Source of the DNA: Balanoglossus misakiensis
Taxonomy: Eukaryota > Hemichordata
Assembly (NCBI GenBank): GCA_040954595.2
Contig: CM082576.2
Location: 12,958,001-13,022,000 of the forward strand
Direction of reading: 5' to 3'
DNA length: 64,000 nucleotides
The notes under the pieces are model-generated. The model did no database searches and was not told the DNA's origin. It was given only the letters and a program-made list of their open reading frames with translations. Positions 27,901-38,354 of this stretch are shown here, piece after piece (positions within the stretch are counted from its first letter, which is position 1; the number at the start of each line of letters is the position of its first letter). The position numbers and the translations under genes were made by a program.

Positions 27901-30900
27901 CCAATCTCCCTCATATTTCGCCATCACCGTTTCCCGATACATCCATTGGTGGTATATGGTACATGGTAGTTTCCACCACATCGCTCGTCTAACTTCCAAG
28001 CAACTTTTCCGTTCGATGCATTCAAATAGTGGACTGCCTTCGCTTCCTTCCATATTTCATCCGCACCGTATAAGTAGATTCTGGTTATGTCCCTCCTTTT
28101 CACCCAAGCTAGTGTCTTTTCCCGATCTCCGACACATCAATTTTGGTCGCTGCCATCTTGTGTGAGCACTGCCTTATGGGTTTGACTGTTCACTAAACGT
28201 CTGTAACCAGCGGCTACAGTTGGAACATGCGTGTGAGACGAGCTACGCGCTTTCCAATGATCCCGCTTCCTGCTGACATGGCCATTTCCATGGATACAAT
28301 ATATATGCACAGAACTGTCTATTGGAAAAGGTCGGCAGCGCACTCACATCGCCCTTGAATCACCGAGGATGTTAAATCGAAATTTGGGTTTACATGGATT
28401 CAAGTGTCCCACTGTCAGTCCCCTGTGAAATCTAACCGTGTGTGTCTGTGTCTTCTCACTCACCTTTGACCTTTGTTTGCAGGATAATGAAGTGGACGCC
28501 TGGGAACTGCGCGACGTTCTGACTGCCGCTCTGAGATCAGGTGAGACGGACCAACGCACACAGTACAACCGTTGACGAAAAGAAGTTTAACCTCATTACA
28601 GAAGTTCCACATACAACATTTCAAAAAATAACAAATTGACGTTAAGCTTCCTTTATGCCATAAACCAGTGACGAGAAATGGATCCCCCATCAACAATTAA
28701 ACCTCCTCCCATCAGAATAACTTCTCATGGGATTATCACTTTTCCCATACTTCCTGCCTTGTTCATTTCTCACGTGGTTTATCATCCTGTCTGCCACCCA
28801 TGTCTGATTTAAAGAAAAAAATTACACGACAGTGAATTTAGAAATGGAATGCTAGTCCAATTATTGACTGTCATAATTCAACAGACAGTATCAAGAATAC
28901 GCGCTTTCTGATCACCATCTTCATTTTTTTCTGTCAACAGATCTCAAAGACGGTCAAGGGTTGAGTGTGGAAGCCTGCAAGAGTATGGTGGCCTTCTACG
29001 ACGTATCCTTGACTGCTCAATTTACTTCTTGTCTCCACAGAACGTTGACAGTGTTACCTGGGCAGTTTAAAGTCGCACGCCCTATTTTGTGAGATGTTAC
29101 TCTTTTGTAAGATTCCAAATGTAGGCAATTGGTCTTGAAATGAGGTGTGCATTGCGCGACTCTGGTATTTGTGGAGAGGGTCGCCCATATAAGTTGTTGA
29201 CTTTTTACCCACAATGTAACTGTTAAGTGATATGAGTCATTTACATGGAGTAATAGTACCATTTGAGATAGTGAGAATTGCTTATTTACACGAGGCAGGT
29301 CTGTCAAAGCAATGTGTTTTTGTTTGGAAAGCCTGCAAGAAGCTGAAGACTGTATGGATTGCCACTTTTGAAACCTCGCGCCGTGGTAATGACTCTAAGT
29401 TGTAGTTGTTGACACCACGCGACACGTCGCATTTTCTTGCCTGCCAAGTCCATTGTCACATACCCCAGGCTGAGGGAACAGCTCGCGTTGAAATGAGGTT
29501 ATTGCTTGATTTTTTTCTCTCGGAATTTCTTAACACAATACCACAGGATGACATGACTGGCAAGCTGGGTGTTCAAGAGTTTATGGACCTGTTTCAAGAT
29601 GTTAGGTCGTGGAAGGTAAGATATTTGGAAGATATGTCGAGTATTTTGGTCGCATCAAATTCTGAACACTGAATTTGGATTCAAGACTTGTCCCCTTTTG
29701 CTCAATCGTTGTCTTAAAAGATGACAAATCAAACTTCAGATTGTCCCTTGTCATTGTGTCTTTGTGTTGATTTTTACCCAACTGTTTGCATTAATTTAAT
29801 CTGTTGTAGCATTCTTTGTTGTTAGGGTGTAAGAAAAATCCTGCTGTGTGAGAGGCATTCTTTAAGAGTTGCAAAAATGATGTTGGTCTTATTTGGATGG
29901 CCAGAGTTCAGTGAAATCTGTGTGTGGTTGAGTGCAACAGTGTGTCTGATTTTAATAGTCTCAAGTTTGCGACAGCTGATAAAGTGATCATTAACATTTA
30001 TCCTGGAATATCAGTTGTCAAATCTCAAATGGTGATCAGATACCGTTGAATCATACTATTTGGATTTTTCTGACGCCATTTGTTTCACCAAACCCTTTGA
30101 GGTGGCTAGTATCACAACTCATTTTTTTGGTATGATTTAATGGACAGGGCTGAACTGTTCAAATCTAGTCCATTATCATAACTGATGAGTGCGTATATTT
30201 TCGTTTTTGTGTAAAATATGCAGGATGTGTTCAAGAATTATGATAAGGATGGCTCTGGATCTTTCGACGCGATTGAACTGCGCGATGCTTTGCGTAGTGT
30301 TGGTAAGTTTTTATGTCTGTCCGTAAACGGACTAGACTTTCCGAACGATTTCTGTGATCACATCAGATTGGTGATTACATATTCCTTACTACCCATCACT
30401 TCAATTCAACAAAGTGTGATGGCAGATGTGACAGGAGGAGACCAGATTTTCTCACCCGGGGCAATTGTTCATCTTCAGATAAAAGGATTTTGTAATTTCT
30501 CAAATACTGGCTAATATTCAGTGTGACAGTCGATCAAATTTACATATGTTTTATATTTTTGTTGTCAAGGAAAACACTGCTAGGTGGTTGGAGAAAGTAT
30601 CGTGATAGTCATATATAGATGAAGGAAAAATGTTTCCGCTGACAAATGTAGCTGTTGATGGTGACTGTGACAGCAGTTCCACCTAATGGACTTAAAAGAC
30701 TGTTGTTTAGAAAGTCAGGACTTGAATTCACTTTTAAACAAAACCAGTGCTGACGTTAACATGTAATGCCCGGTTTGAGAGACTTAATGCAGGGTATGCA
30801 CAACTAGACACTACGGTTTATAAATAAGATGCAAATGGTTCAAGATCCACTATCCGTAACATTTTATTATTATTAAGTATATTTATTCTCTGTACAGACA

Positions 30901-31958
30901 TCTTCTCAGCACCATCCATGGGACAATGATCGGCTTTGTTAACGTTATTATTGAAAATTGTATGCATGTCAGAACTTGTATACATTTATCAATGATAACA
31001 ATGGACTGTACACACACACACATGCATGCTTGTTGATGGGCTGAAAACTGGGGATTTTAGAGCAGGAAAAGAAACAAGAAAATGCAGTTGATATACACAG
31101 TCATAATAATAGATAGTGGCCGTTTTACCAGTAGTTGAGGTTGGCAGACTTATTCCCCCCGAAAAAGTCTCCTATAATGAACAATTTTCAAATACAGTGG
31201 TTAGTATTTTGTAGATAATTTTTCGCCTATGTTTCTCGCAATCAACAGGTTACAGCTTGAGTAGCAAGGCACTCATCTCTCTGGTACTTCGCTTCGCTGA
31301 AAAGGATGGCAAAATAGACCTGGATAACTTCATCCACTGCGCTATCAAGCTGAAGGGAATGTTCAGTGAGTAGGCTGCCATCTTGTTTGGTTTCGCATTT
31401 GCCACCAGAGATGCTGACTGTCATGTCTGTACTAACCAGCTCGTGAATATGTATGATCAGTTGCCTTGGTGATGCATTGCATGCTTGGTAAGGTGGTTAT
31501 TAAAAGATGGCTGACTAGTGGATTATTTAAATTTGTATGTGTGGTTCAATCCGATATAAACCGCCGACATCCTTGATGGTAGATGTTACACTGACCACCA
31601 TCTGTTTGTCTACCACATGTGCTTAGCCTTTACTGATGGTGCCATTTTTGTGCTTTGAATTTAATTTTACAGAGGCGTTTCAAGCTCATGACGAAACTGG
31701 GAGTCAGATCACCCAATTTGGAATTGATGACGTGAGTACCTTTTAGAGTGTGGAACTTACATGAACCAACTGTTGCACCAACTAATGTACATTTGTAGTT
31801 AAAGTCGAATAGTTTTATTCATCTCATCTGTCTGTGATTCATGTAAATGTAGTATTGTATTACTCATAAAATATTCGCCAGTGTACTATGTGCAAATTTT
31901 AAGCAACTTTGTGTCTTTTTATTTCTTACAGTTTATTGAGACGACCATGTATTCCTAA
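19000..31958 (+). CDS. Calpain B, complete classical calpain (683 aa)
   Basis: Full-length calpain with 18 coding exons: 19000-19167, 21158-21227, 22082-22334, 22885-23134, 23653-23753, 24342-24419, 24913-25073, 25725-25885, 26235-26452, 26823-26865, 27440-27517, 28483-28540, 28941-29002, 29547-29615, 30224-30302, 31249-31365, 31673-31731, 31932-31958. They sum to 2052 nt, in frame. The length matches the family (about 680-715 aa). The start ATG follows an acceptor at 18966 and precedes [17 protein letters not shown]. The triad is Cys82 in GDCWLLA (22087-22089), His238 in GHAYS (23105-23107) and Asn266 in RNPWG (23707-23709). His-Asn spacing is 28, four more than I recall for human calpains 1/2. 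A C2-like domain with acidic loop DPDDDDDD follows, then a penta-EF-hand domain from about residue 502 with a canonical loop [12 protein letters not shown] (EF3/4 region). It arose by tandem duplication with calpain A. Predicted role: Ca2+-regulated limited proteolysis in the cytosol. Confidence 0.96.
19978..20048. repeat. 71-bp inverted repeat (hairpin)
   Basis: Two 30-bp arms (19978-20007 and 20019-20048) starting GATTTTGGTACAATTCG, with two or three mismatches and an 11-base loop. It lies in the first coding intron of calpain B. It may be a tiny MITE or a cruciform-forming repeat. No flanking target duplication was identified. Confidence 0.7.
23251..23454. mobile_element. MITE family 1, right-half copy
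   Basis: Begins in the central CTCGCCAAAATGAATAATCGG and continues through the right arm to a degraded end (CTCTGTATCTTTAA). The left arm is missing. It lies in the calpain B intron 23135-23652. The matching calpain A intron (1412-1836) has no such insertion. Confidence 0.8.
25126..25206. mobile_element. Short palindromic MITE, family 2
   Basis: TAACCCTTTCACGCCC at the left end, CCATGGTGGTGAAAGGATTAA at the right. It is a diverged copy in the calpain B intron 25074-25724. Confidence 0.65.
26494..26595 (+). mobile_element. Short insertion with AATAAATAAATAAA tail (LINE/SINE 3' end)
   Basis: Calpain A and B introns align here: TTCGGAGAGTTTTGGTGT then TCAGATCCCAGATACTGA. In A only two bases separate them (near 4320), in B about 100 bp intervene, ending in an AATAAATAAATAAA tail. 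That is a clean filled-site/empty-site pair. The tandem-A tail is typical of 3' ends of non-LTR retrotransposons or derived SINEs. The family was not identified. Confidence 0.65.
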
Positions 31959-33198
31959 GGAGGGTACCACGACTTCAACGCACAGACCTCTTTGAATTTC
32001 AATCTCAGGCTTTAAGGATATGTATGCGTGGTCCCGAGAAGTAAACAATTAATGTAGTGACAACGCCTATCATAAGATTTTTTAAAAATTGAAAGTTTTC
32101 TAACAATTATTATGAATAATTACAACTTGGATGATCAGCAGTATAGGTTTAAGAGGTGATGGTATAATCATACATGAATTTTTTTTGAGGGGGGGGGGGC
32201 GTTTTGCCACCAGCAGTAGTATTTTCTGGTAGTTGTTTGAAGGTATAGTTTGTTCCTTGCCAAAGATTCAAGAAATTGTTTTCAAAAGTATCTGCTACAG
32301 GTGCATCTTTTTTGTTTATTTCTGTAAAATGATCATGGTTGAAGGTGGCGTTTTCACAAAAAAGCGAGGCAGTGTTGTTTTTTACAAGGACTTGGCAACA
32401 TCTGTGTACAATTCTCATGTCAGAGAACGGGAAAGGTTCTTTTTTATTCAAAAGGTGGTATAATACATTCAACGATTGGCAGTCAGAGTGTTCTATCAGA
32501 AGAAACTCGACAATCCTGTACTGGGAGTTTTAAGAATAAATAGGACACTGTTACTTGATTGTTCAATCTAGATCGAAAATTATATGCAGTATCGGAGAGG
32601 TTATTTTATGCACTTGTAAGCAAATCAACCTTTAAGCAATTTAGCCAATAAACAAAAGGGGAAAAACGGTACCCACTTGTGACACTATACTGTGATGAGT
32701 TCAATATCTTTTGATGCCTTATGTATGCTGTTCACTGAAACATCTTCGATTACTGCTGGTCACATTTCAACTCACACACCCTGTATATATGGACACAAGT
32801 ATGACTGCTTTGATCAACTTTTAGTTCACGAATTATCGGGATCGTTCAGTAGCCAATGAATGAGAGAAATTGTTTGTGGTTTGTTTAGTACAAGTCGCAA
32901 GTTATCCAAATATAAGTGGACTGACTTCTTCGAGATAGCTTTCATTATTTTTTTTCAGTGTCGATTGCTTTCTGCTGTGTCAGTGTACAAATAGCGACAG
33001 CCTGGGGGAGTGTAAGACCCAACCAGATAGTCTAGAGTAAATTAGCGAAAAGAACACGCATGTTCAGATGGAACTAAGAAAAGTTTTGTTCGGTCATTTT
33101 GAAAGAGCGGTGCGAGCTTTCTGGTGGAAATTCGTGCATTAACGCGTCTTGTTAACACGACGGAGTAACAGGAGAGGGAAATGCACGGTATTTTGTAG
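31959..33198. other. Calpain B 3' flank, no gene seen
   Basis: It carries the duplicated 3' flank shared with calpain A (about 32460-32830) and a G9 tract near 32190. The remainder has no recognisable coding, RNA or repeat feature. Confidence 0.6.
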
Positions 33199-33349
33199 GC
33201 ACGGTTGGAAAATTTGTCAGCTTTGGGGCATGGACCCATACAGAAAGCCAAGCCTCTGCTTTACTTCTTGGAGGAGAAGGACCGAGTGGACGAATGGTTT
33301 CTTCACAACGTTTTGTCCTTGTGTGTTGTGTGGACGCATGTTCATTTTG
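33199..33349 (+). pseudogene. Orphan coding-like exon, unidentified
   Basis: A 151-nt open stretch bounded by a good acceptor (TATTTTGTAG) and donor (TTTG/GTGAGA). It reads ARLENLSALGHGPIQKAKPL then LYFLEEKDRVDEWFLHNVLS and CVVWTHVHF. The composition is protein-like, but I recognise no family and no neighbouring + strand exon continues it. It may be one exon of an undetected gene, a stranded exon from duplication, or chance. Confidence 0.3.
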
Positions 33350-33490
33350 GTGAGAAGTTCAGGACATACGAAACACATATCAGTGTGCAGATGGTATAAC
33401 TTCTTTTTTCCCTCCGTATTGCACCAGCCTCCATTCGACATCGCATAAGAAAAAAAACATTAAAATTGTGCTACTGGTATTGCTGTAAGT

Positions 33491-33496
33491 TTTATT
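33491..33496 (-). terminator. Poly(A) signal candidate, LDLa copy 1
   Basis: AATAAA on the minus strand, about 255 bases after the stop codon. It is conserved at 41173-41178 after copy 2. Confidence 0.5.
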
Positions 33497-33751
33497 AGAC
33501 CTAATTTAAACACAGGAATCAAGCTATGTGTTACTTTTACTAATGACTACAATGCGGGGAAACTGGGAAATGCCACATCGCGATGGCAAAATAAATGCAA
33601 AGAAAAAAGACTATTCAAAGAAATATTCACGACGATACATATTCGTGAAACAAGAATAGTCAAAATGAAGCGGAAACACAAAGCATTTTCGTCTAATTCG
33701 TGATTTTTGTCAACAATCCATATTCTCGAAAGGCAAGGTGTACGACATTTC

Positions 33752-36700
33752 TCACTTGCCAGCCTTGTCGGTTTTTCTCATCTCCCTAATCTTTGCAACT
33801 TGCTTGGGGGATTTCATGTAGTGACGTTCCTTTGGCAGGTTCTCCTTCTTTTTAAACAGAACTCCAGTTGTGTCCTTCTTGCTGGTTCTCTTGGCTTGTT
33901 GTTCGACGCGGTAGTTGACGTCGTCATAACGCCGGAACTTGCCGCTCTTCTTAAACGATTCCTTGCTGGGGACACTATCCTTCTTGTAATAATAGCCGGT
34001 AGTCATATAAGGATCTGTAATATGATAAATAGTATGGGTATAGCTGGAGAAACGATGGGCGGTATAATCTCTACAACGTTGTTTCGCGAGTCACTGGACT
34101 CGCTCATCAGGAGACTCGCTCATTTATTAGTCTCCATCTGGTGTCCTGATGAGCGAATCCAATGACTCATGAAACAACGTTGTAGAGATTATACCGAATC
34201 CGTGGCAAAACGCGACCAACAAAGAAATGGAAAAACAAGAAAACTGCTATCATATATTGGTGTTCCGGTTTGTGTTTGTCGAAGAAGTGAAAAACACATG
34301 CAAGTTCCTTTTTTTCATGTTTGTGCTTTTCTCTCCTGTATACCTATGACCGAAACCCGGAGCCCTCCTTTCTACAGAGTGGTCTAAGTATGACCATTCA
34401 TTTTACAATAAAACGGTAAATTGAGTTGCAGAGATATTTCAGCTTCTTTCTATTTCCGTTCTACTTTTTTGACTACTTTCGCACTGTAAATTCTAATACC
34501 AACAGCTGTCACACTCGACAGCGAAAACACTGCAAAGTATTAATCAGTAAATAAAAATAAGCCAAAGAGATTTCTGAAACACAATGTCATCCATACTCAC
34601 AGGGAGTGCCTGGGTCACCACAATATTCCTCATCGGAGCCATCATAACAGTTCTGATAGCCATCACATATCATGTAAGATTCCACATCTTCGCAGTACAT
34701 TTCACCGCTATAATCGTCATAAACAGGGCATGTGTAGAATGAAGGACCTGTGCGAATAAAACAAAGCAATGGGTTGTATGCGTGGCTGAAATCGCCTAAT
34801 TTTAATTTGGTCTGACTTCAAACACAGTCAGGATAAAACAGATACATATTGTGAGAAAGGGAACTTTGTAAAAATAGAATTCTCGTATTCGAACTATCGC
34901 TAGCTACCCACATGTTAAAAGTGTCTTTAACAGCAGATTTGTTCATGAAAAAAGTGCACAGTTCTTGGTCTGAACTTATCTGGTGTTTCGAACAAAATAA
35001 ATATGTATGATGGTGAAAAGAAAATATGTGGATCTGTTCCATTTCAAACAAGAGGTCTATGACATTCTTTATATACTGACAGTTTCATAAATGAAATGTG
35101 CGATTGTGTAGTTCAATAGTTTTCAGCTATATAGAACAAACGAAGTCACACGAAAGCACCGCGAATCTCATTTTGCACAGTATTGCCAGCTCTACATTAT
35201 GTCAAATAACTCCGAAGTAAATGGGATTTTAACACAGTCACAGGAACATTCTAGATTTTGTTTTCATTTATGACATGTCTGGTAGAGACGAATGCATATA
35301 ACATCAGTATTTTGACTCACCACACATGTACTCCATCTCGTCTTCGCCATAAACACAGTCTGGGTAGCCATCACACTCCCACTCACACGGGATCTCGCCC
35401 CATGTCTCGTATTGGTAACCCATTTCATCATATTCATTCATATAACATCCAAAGGTGCACGTGTAGCCACCTGAAGGCATCCACAGTGATATAGACAGTG
35501 TGATAGCAACCATTCATGTAATGTTTCCCCCACAAAAGTACTATTACATTTATTTCCCGTGCTGTTTTGCGTGAATATGAAATGTGAGATCATGCGATGA
35601 GCGTGCATTAACGGAAATACACTGCAGGAAGCCAAACTGTATTTAAAAAGCGCCCCAACCGTCATCGGTTATTACAAAATACGGACATAACGAACTATCG
35701 ATAATATCTCGGTCGCCAGCTTATCGTACCGACGAGGTTCTATACTGTATAATAGTAGTTGTTGACAAGGTTCGACAAACAGCAATGGCATCTCACCCAG
35801 CCGAACTGTGTTTGTTATTACAAAAGAAAGATTGCCGGAATCACCAATGAACAATCAAATTGTATTCTATGCGACTAGCACCGATTCATGCAGCTAGGAG
35901 ATCAGCAAGCAATGTTACCACTGCCCAACTGTGGTATGAAATGCGTTTTTTTATATTAAATGATTCTACAATCTGGGGACAATTCTACTTACATCCATCT
36001 TCGTCTTCACCACCGGGGCAGTCCGGCCAACCATCACAGAAAAAGTCGCAGGGAACACTGTCCATGTTGTAAGGGTCACACGGGCAATCATTATCTTGAA
36101 ATAACAACCGTACAACACAATTATGAAAGATGACATTTTTCTGTTTTCGTGGCATTTACACTTTTTTGACACAACAACTATAAGATTAAATCATCCCGTG
36201 TTAAGGTAAGTGTCATTGAAGTACAGGAGGAGTGAATCACTGAAATATTTCCACTTAAACCGGGAATTGTCATAAAATATTATCATTCTTACTTATACCA
36301 CAGTTGTATTCATCACTGCCATCAACACAGTCCATGAAGCCATCACACACTTGGTACCAGTAAATTGGCGAGGTTTGAGTATAGTCCATGTCATAGTAAG
36401 TGACGCAGTCATAGGCGTAATCACCTGATGAATAAAGAAGATATTTTCAACGGTGTTTTACCTTCCCTGATAAAATATTGACAATTTACCTTGAGTTTGT
36501 CTAATACACTCTGCATACATACTTTGACGTCACGGCAACTATAACAGTCCCACCACCGCCATTATCCTCACCGAACATTATCATTCACAACGAAAGTTAC
36601 TCACCATCATCATGGCAGCCATCATGATGCACTGAACAATCTGAAAAATGAATAACAATTTTATATGAAATCGAGCATGTCTTTCTACTTCTACGACACT

Positions 36701-38002
36701 TATTGTGTCTTTTTGCTGCTTTATTTGCTGCCTGTTAATTAGGTAGCAGTATGTGCGCACGGGTGCAGTTCCCCAACATGCAAAGGATACGCCGTCCATT
36801 AAAAAGAATACGTCACGAAATGCTTTTTTTAATACACGTATCTAACTTGATAATGCCACATTGCACGGAAGTATTGGTTGAAATTGATGAGACAAAAATA
36901 TACTTGCAATTAAATATTGCTTCAGCATCCTCTCTGGCTTTACAAGCGGCAGCGTCTTCATCGTCGAAGTATGAATAACAGTCAGTGTAATTGTCACACA
37001 CGAATTCTGCCGGCATACAGTAGCCATCGCAGCGGTATCCCAGGGGGAAATTAAAAGACTGGTCCACGCATACTGGTGAACAAATCAAAGAGACAATCAG
37101 ACAGAAAGATAGTATCATGAAGTTACTTTCAAAGTTGCATTTGATAAGAATTCGAAACTCTGAAAGAAGACAATGGTGAATTTTGTCATTTGGGAGAGTA
37201 AGTTTCTTATAGTCAGGAGTAAAACAAGGAATAGTGATTTCCCGCTCGTTGCGAGATCTCGGGAGACTTATTTATCGTAGCAACGGCTTGGTAGCCAAGT
37301 AATACAATCATGCAGCTTTATATGAAACTAGAATATCTGCCTGGTTTATAATAAAATGTTTCACTTTCTGCATTGTGTCGATTGTTCTGTGACATAGTGT
37401 TGTTTCTCATATGTCACGAGAATGTCCCACACATACATTGCCCAGCTATGCGAAACATCGCAGGGTTTCGTGAAGTTCGGAAAATGTTCTATTGCACATG
37501 TCAATTGAGCGTGTATTAAAACATACTCGGTGATATCGGATATCGCCAGTGTTAATAATGTCTGCAGAAAACACCTGTCAAGCACAATTCACTTACGTTC
37601 GGCACCAAAATGATTTCCCAGTTCGATGATTATCTGGGACAGGATGTCATCTCCTAAATAATAATTGGGATCTGACGGGTCACCACCATTGTAATAGTCT
37701 GGGATTTGTTTCTTTTCCTCAGCTTTGTACGGGATATTGAAGCGTCTTCGCTGCCAGAGTAAATGTAAAACACTAATGCATATATGTACTGCCGATGAAC
37801 TTCTTGTTACCGGTAAAATAAAGTGGTATTTTTCACAGGTGATAAATAAATGAGATAAAAAAACATCCAATGACGGTGTATACGAACGACATCAAAACCT
37901 ATGAACGGCTTTTACATGCAGACTTACCTTGTTAGGGTTGCTGGCGCCGACAGCGATGACGATGAGGCACGTGCACGCAACGAAAATCGTGAAAGCATGC
38001 AT
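33752..38002 (-). CDS. Secreted LDLa-repeat protein with basic tail, copy 1 (405 aa)
   Basis: Nine minus-strand exons: 38002-37928, 37750-37597, 37072-36908, 36640-36605, 36424-36299, 36094-35993, 35470-35321, 34747-34601, 34014-33752, summing to 1218 nt in frame. After exon 2, every junction is phase 1. Order: signal peptide (MHAFTIFVACTCLIVIAVGA), an N-terminal region with DDILSQIIIELGNHFGAE (about 58-76), an LDLa module (78-118, six Cys), a 12-residue exon, four Cys-poor or irregular LDLa modules (144-318, each with CDGxxxC and an acidic DGSDE/GEDE Ca2+ box), then a Lys/Arg-rich tail without cysteine (319-405). There is no membrane segment, so it should be soluble and secreted. The intron after exon 3 uses a GC donor (GCAAGT). 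LDLa modules bind Ca2+ and protein or lipid ligands. The ligand here is unknown. Confidence 0.85.
34061..34195. mobile_element. Inverted-repeat element in intron 8 of LDLa copy 1
   Basis: Arms of about 52 bp (34061-34112 and 34144-34195), outer ends GGTATAATCTCTACAACGTT and its reverse complement, with a few mismatches towards the middle. Non-coding, MITE-like. Copy 2 has no such element in its matching intron (41798-41893), so it was inserted, or lost, after duplication. Confidence 0.75.
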
Positions 38003-38075
38003 GACTCTTGATGACCCGAAGGTACTGATATCAGAAGTCTGTTTCACAAGTGTGGCAAATGTTGTCAATTTCCGC

Positions 38076-38085
38076 GATATATATT
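38076..38085 (-). promoter_or_regulatory. TATA box of LDLa copy 1
   Basis: Minus-strand AATATATATC about 75-85 bases before the ATG at 38002. The same sequence and spacing are kept upstream of copy 2. An alternative upstream in-frame reading exists to 38149 but would run through this box, and the signal peptide begins exactly at the ATG at 38002. Confidence 0.6.
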
Positions 38086-38170
38086 GGTGAGGGTACAATG
38101 TGGCCTTTTGATTCTGGAAAGTGGTCTCAAATATTTGTTGACTGTTCAAACACCAACAGACTTACAGTAT

Positions 38171-38354
38171 TTCCGCTATAGTAAAATGAACAAATCATTC
38201 AACTAACACACGAATATTTATTTTTCTCAAAAAATCACGCGCTTAGGTCAAAACATATGTAAACAGTAAACAGGACAAGTTAGAGCTTGATTTTTTGAGA
38301 AAAATAAATATTCGTGTGTTAGTTGAATGATTTGTTCATTTTACTATAGCGGAA
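38171..38354. repeat. Perfect 67-bp inverted repeat upstream of LDLa copy 1
   Basis: Arms 38171-38237 and 38288-38354 are exact reverse complements (outer end TTCCGCTATAGTAAAATGAA), separated by 50 bp. Copy 2 has only the left arm (about 43822-43896, slightly diverged). It lies about 90-270 bp upstream of the TATA box. Confidence 0.9.

Noticed and set aside
36899-36907. GT donor (GTATAT) for LDLa copy 1 exon 3
   Set aside because: It gives phase 2 and an immediate stop in the next exon in both copies. The GC donor four bases earlier keeps the frame.
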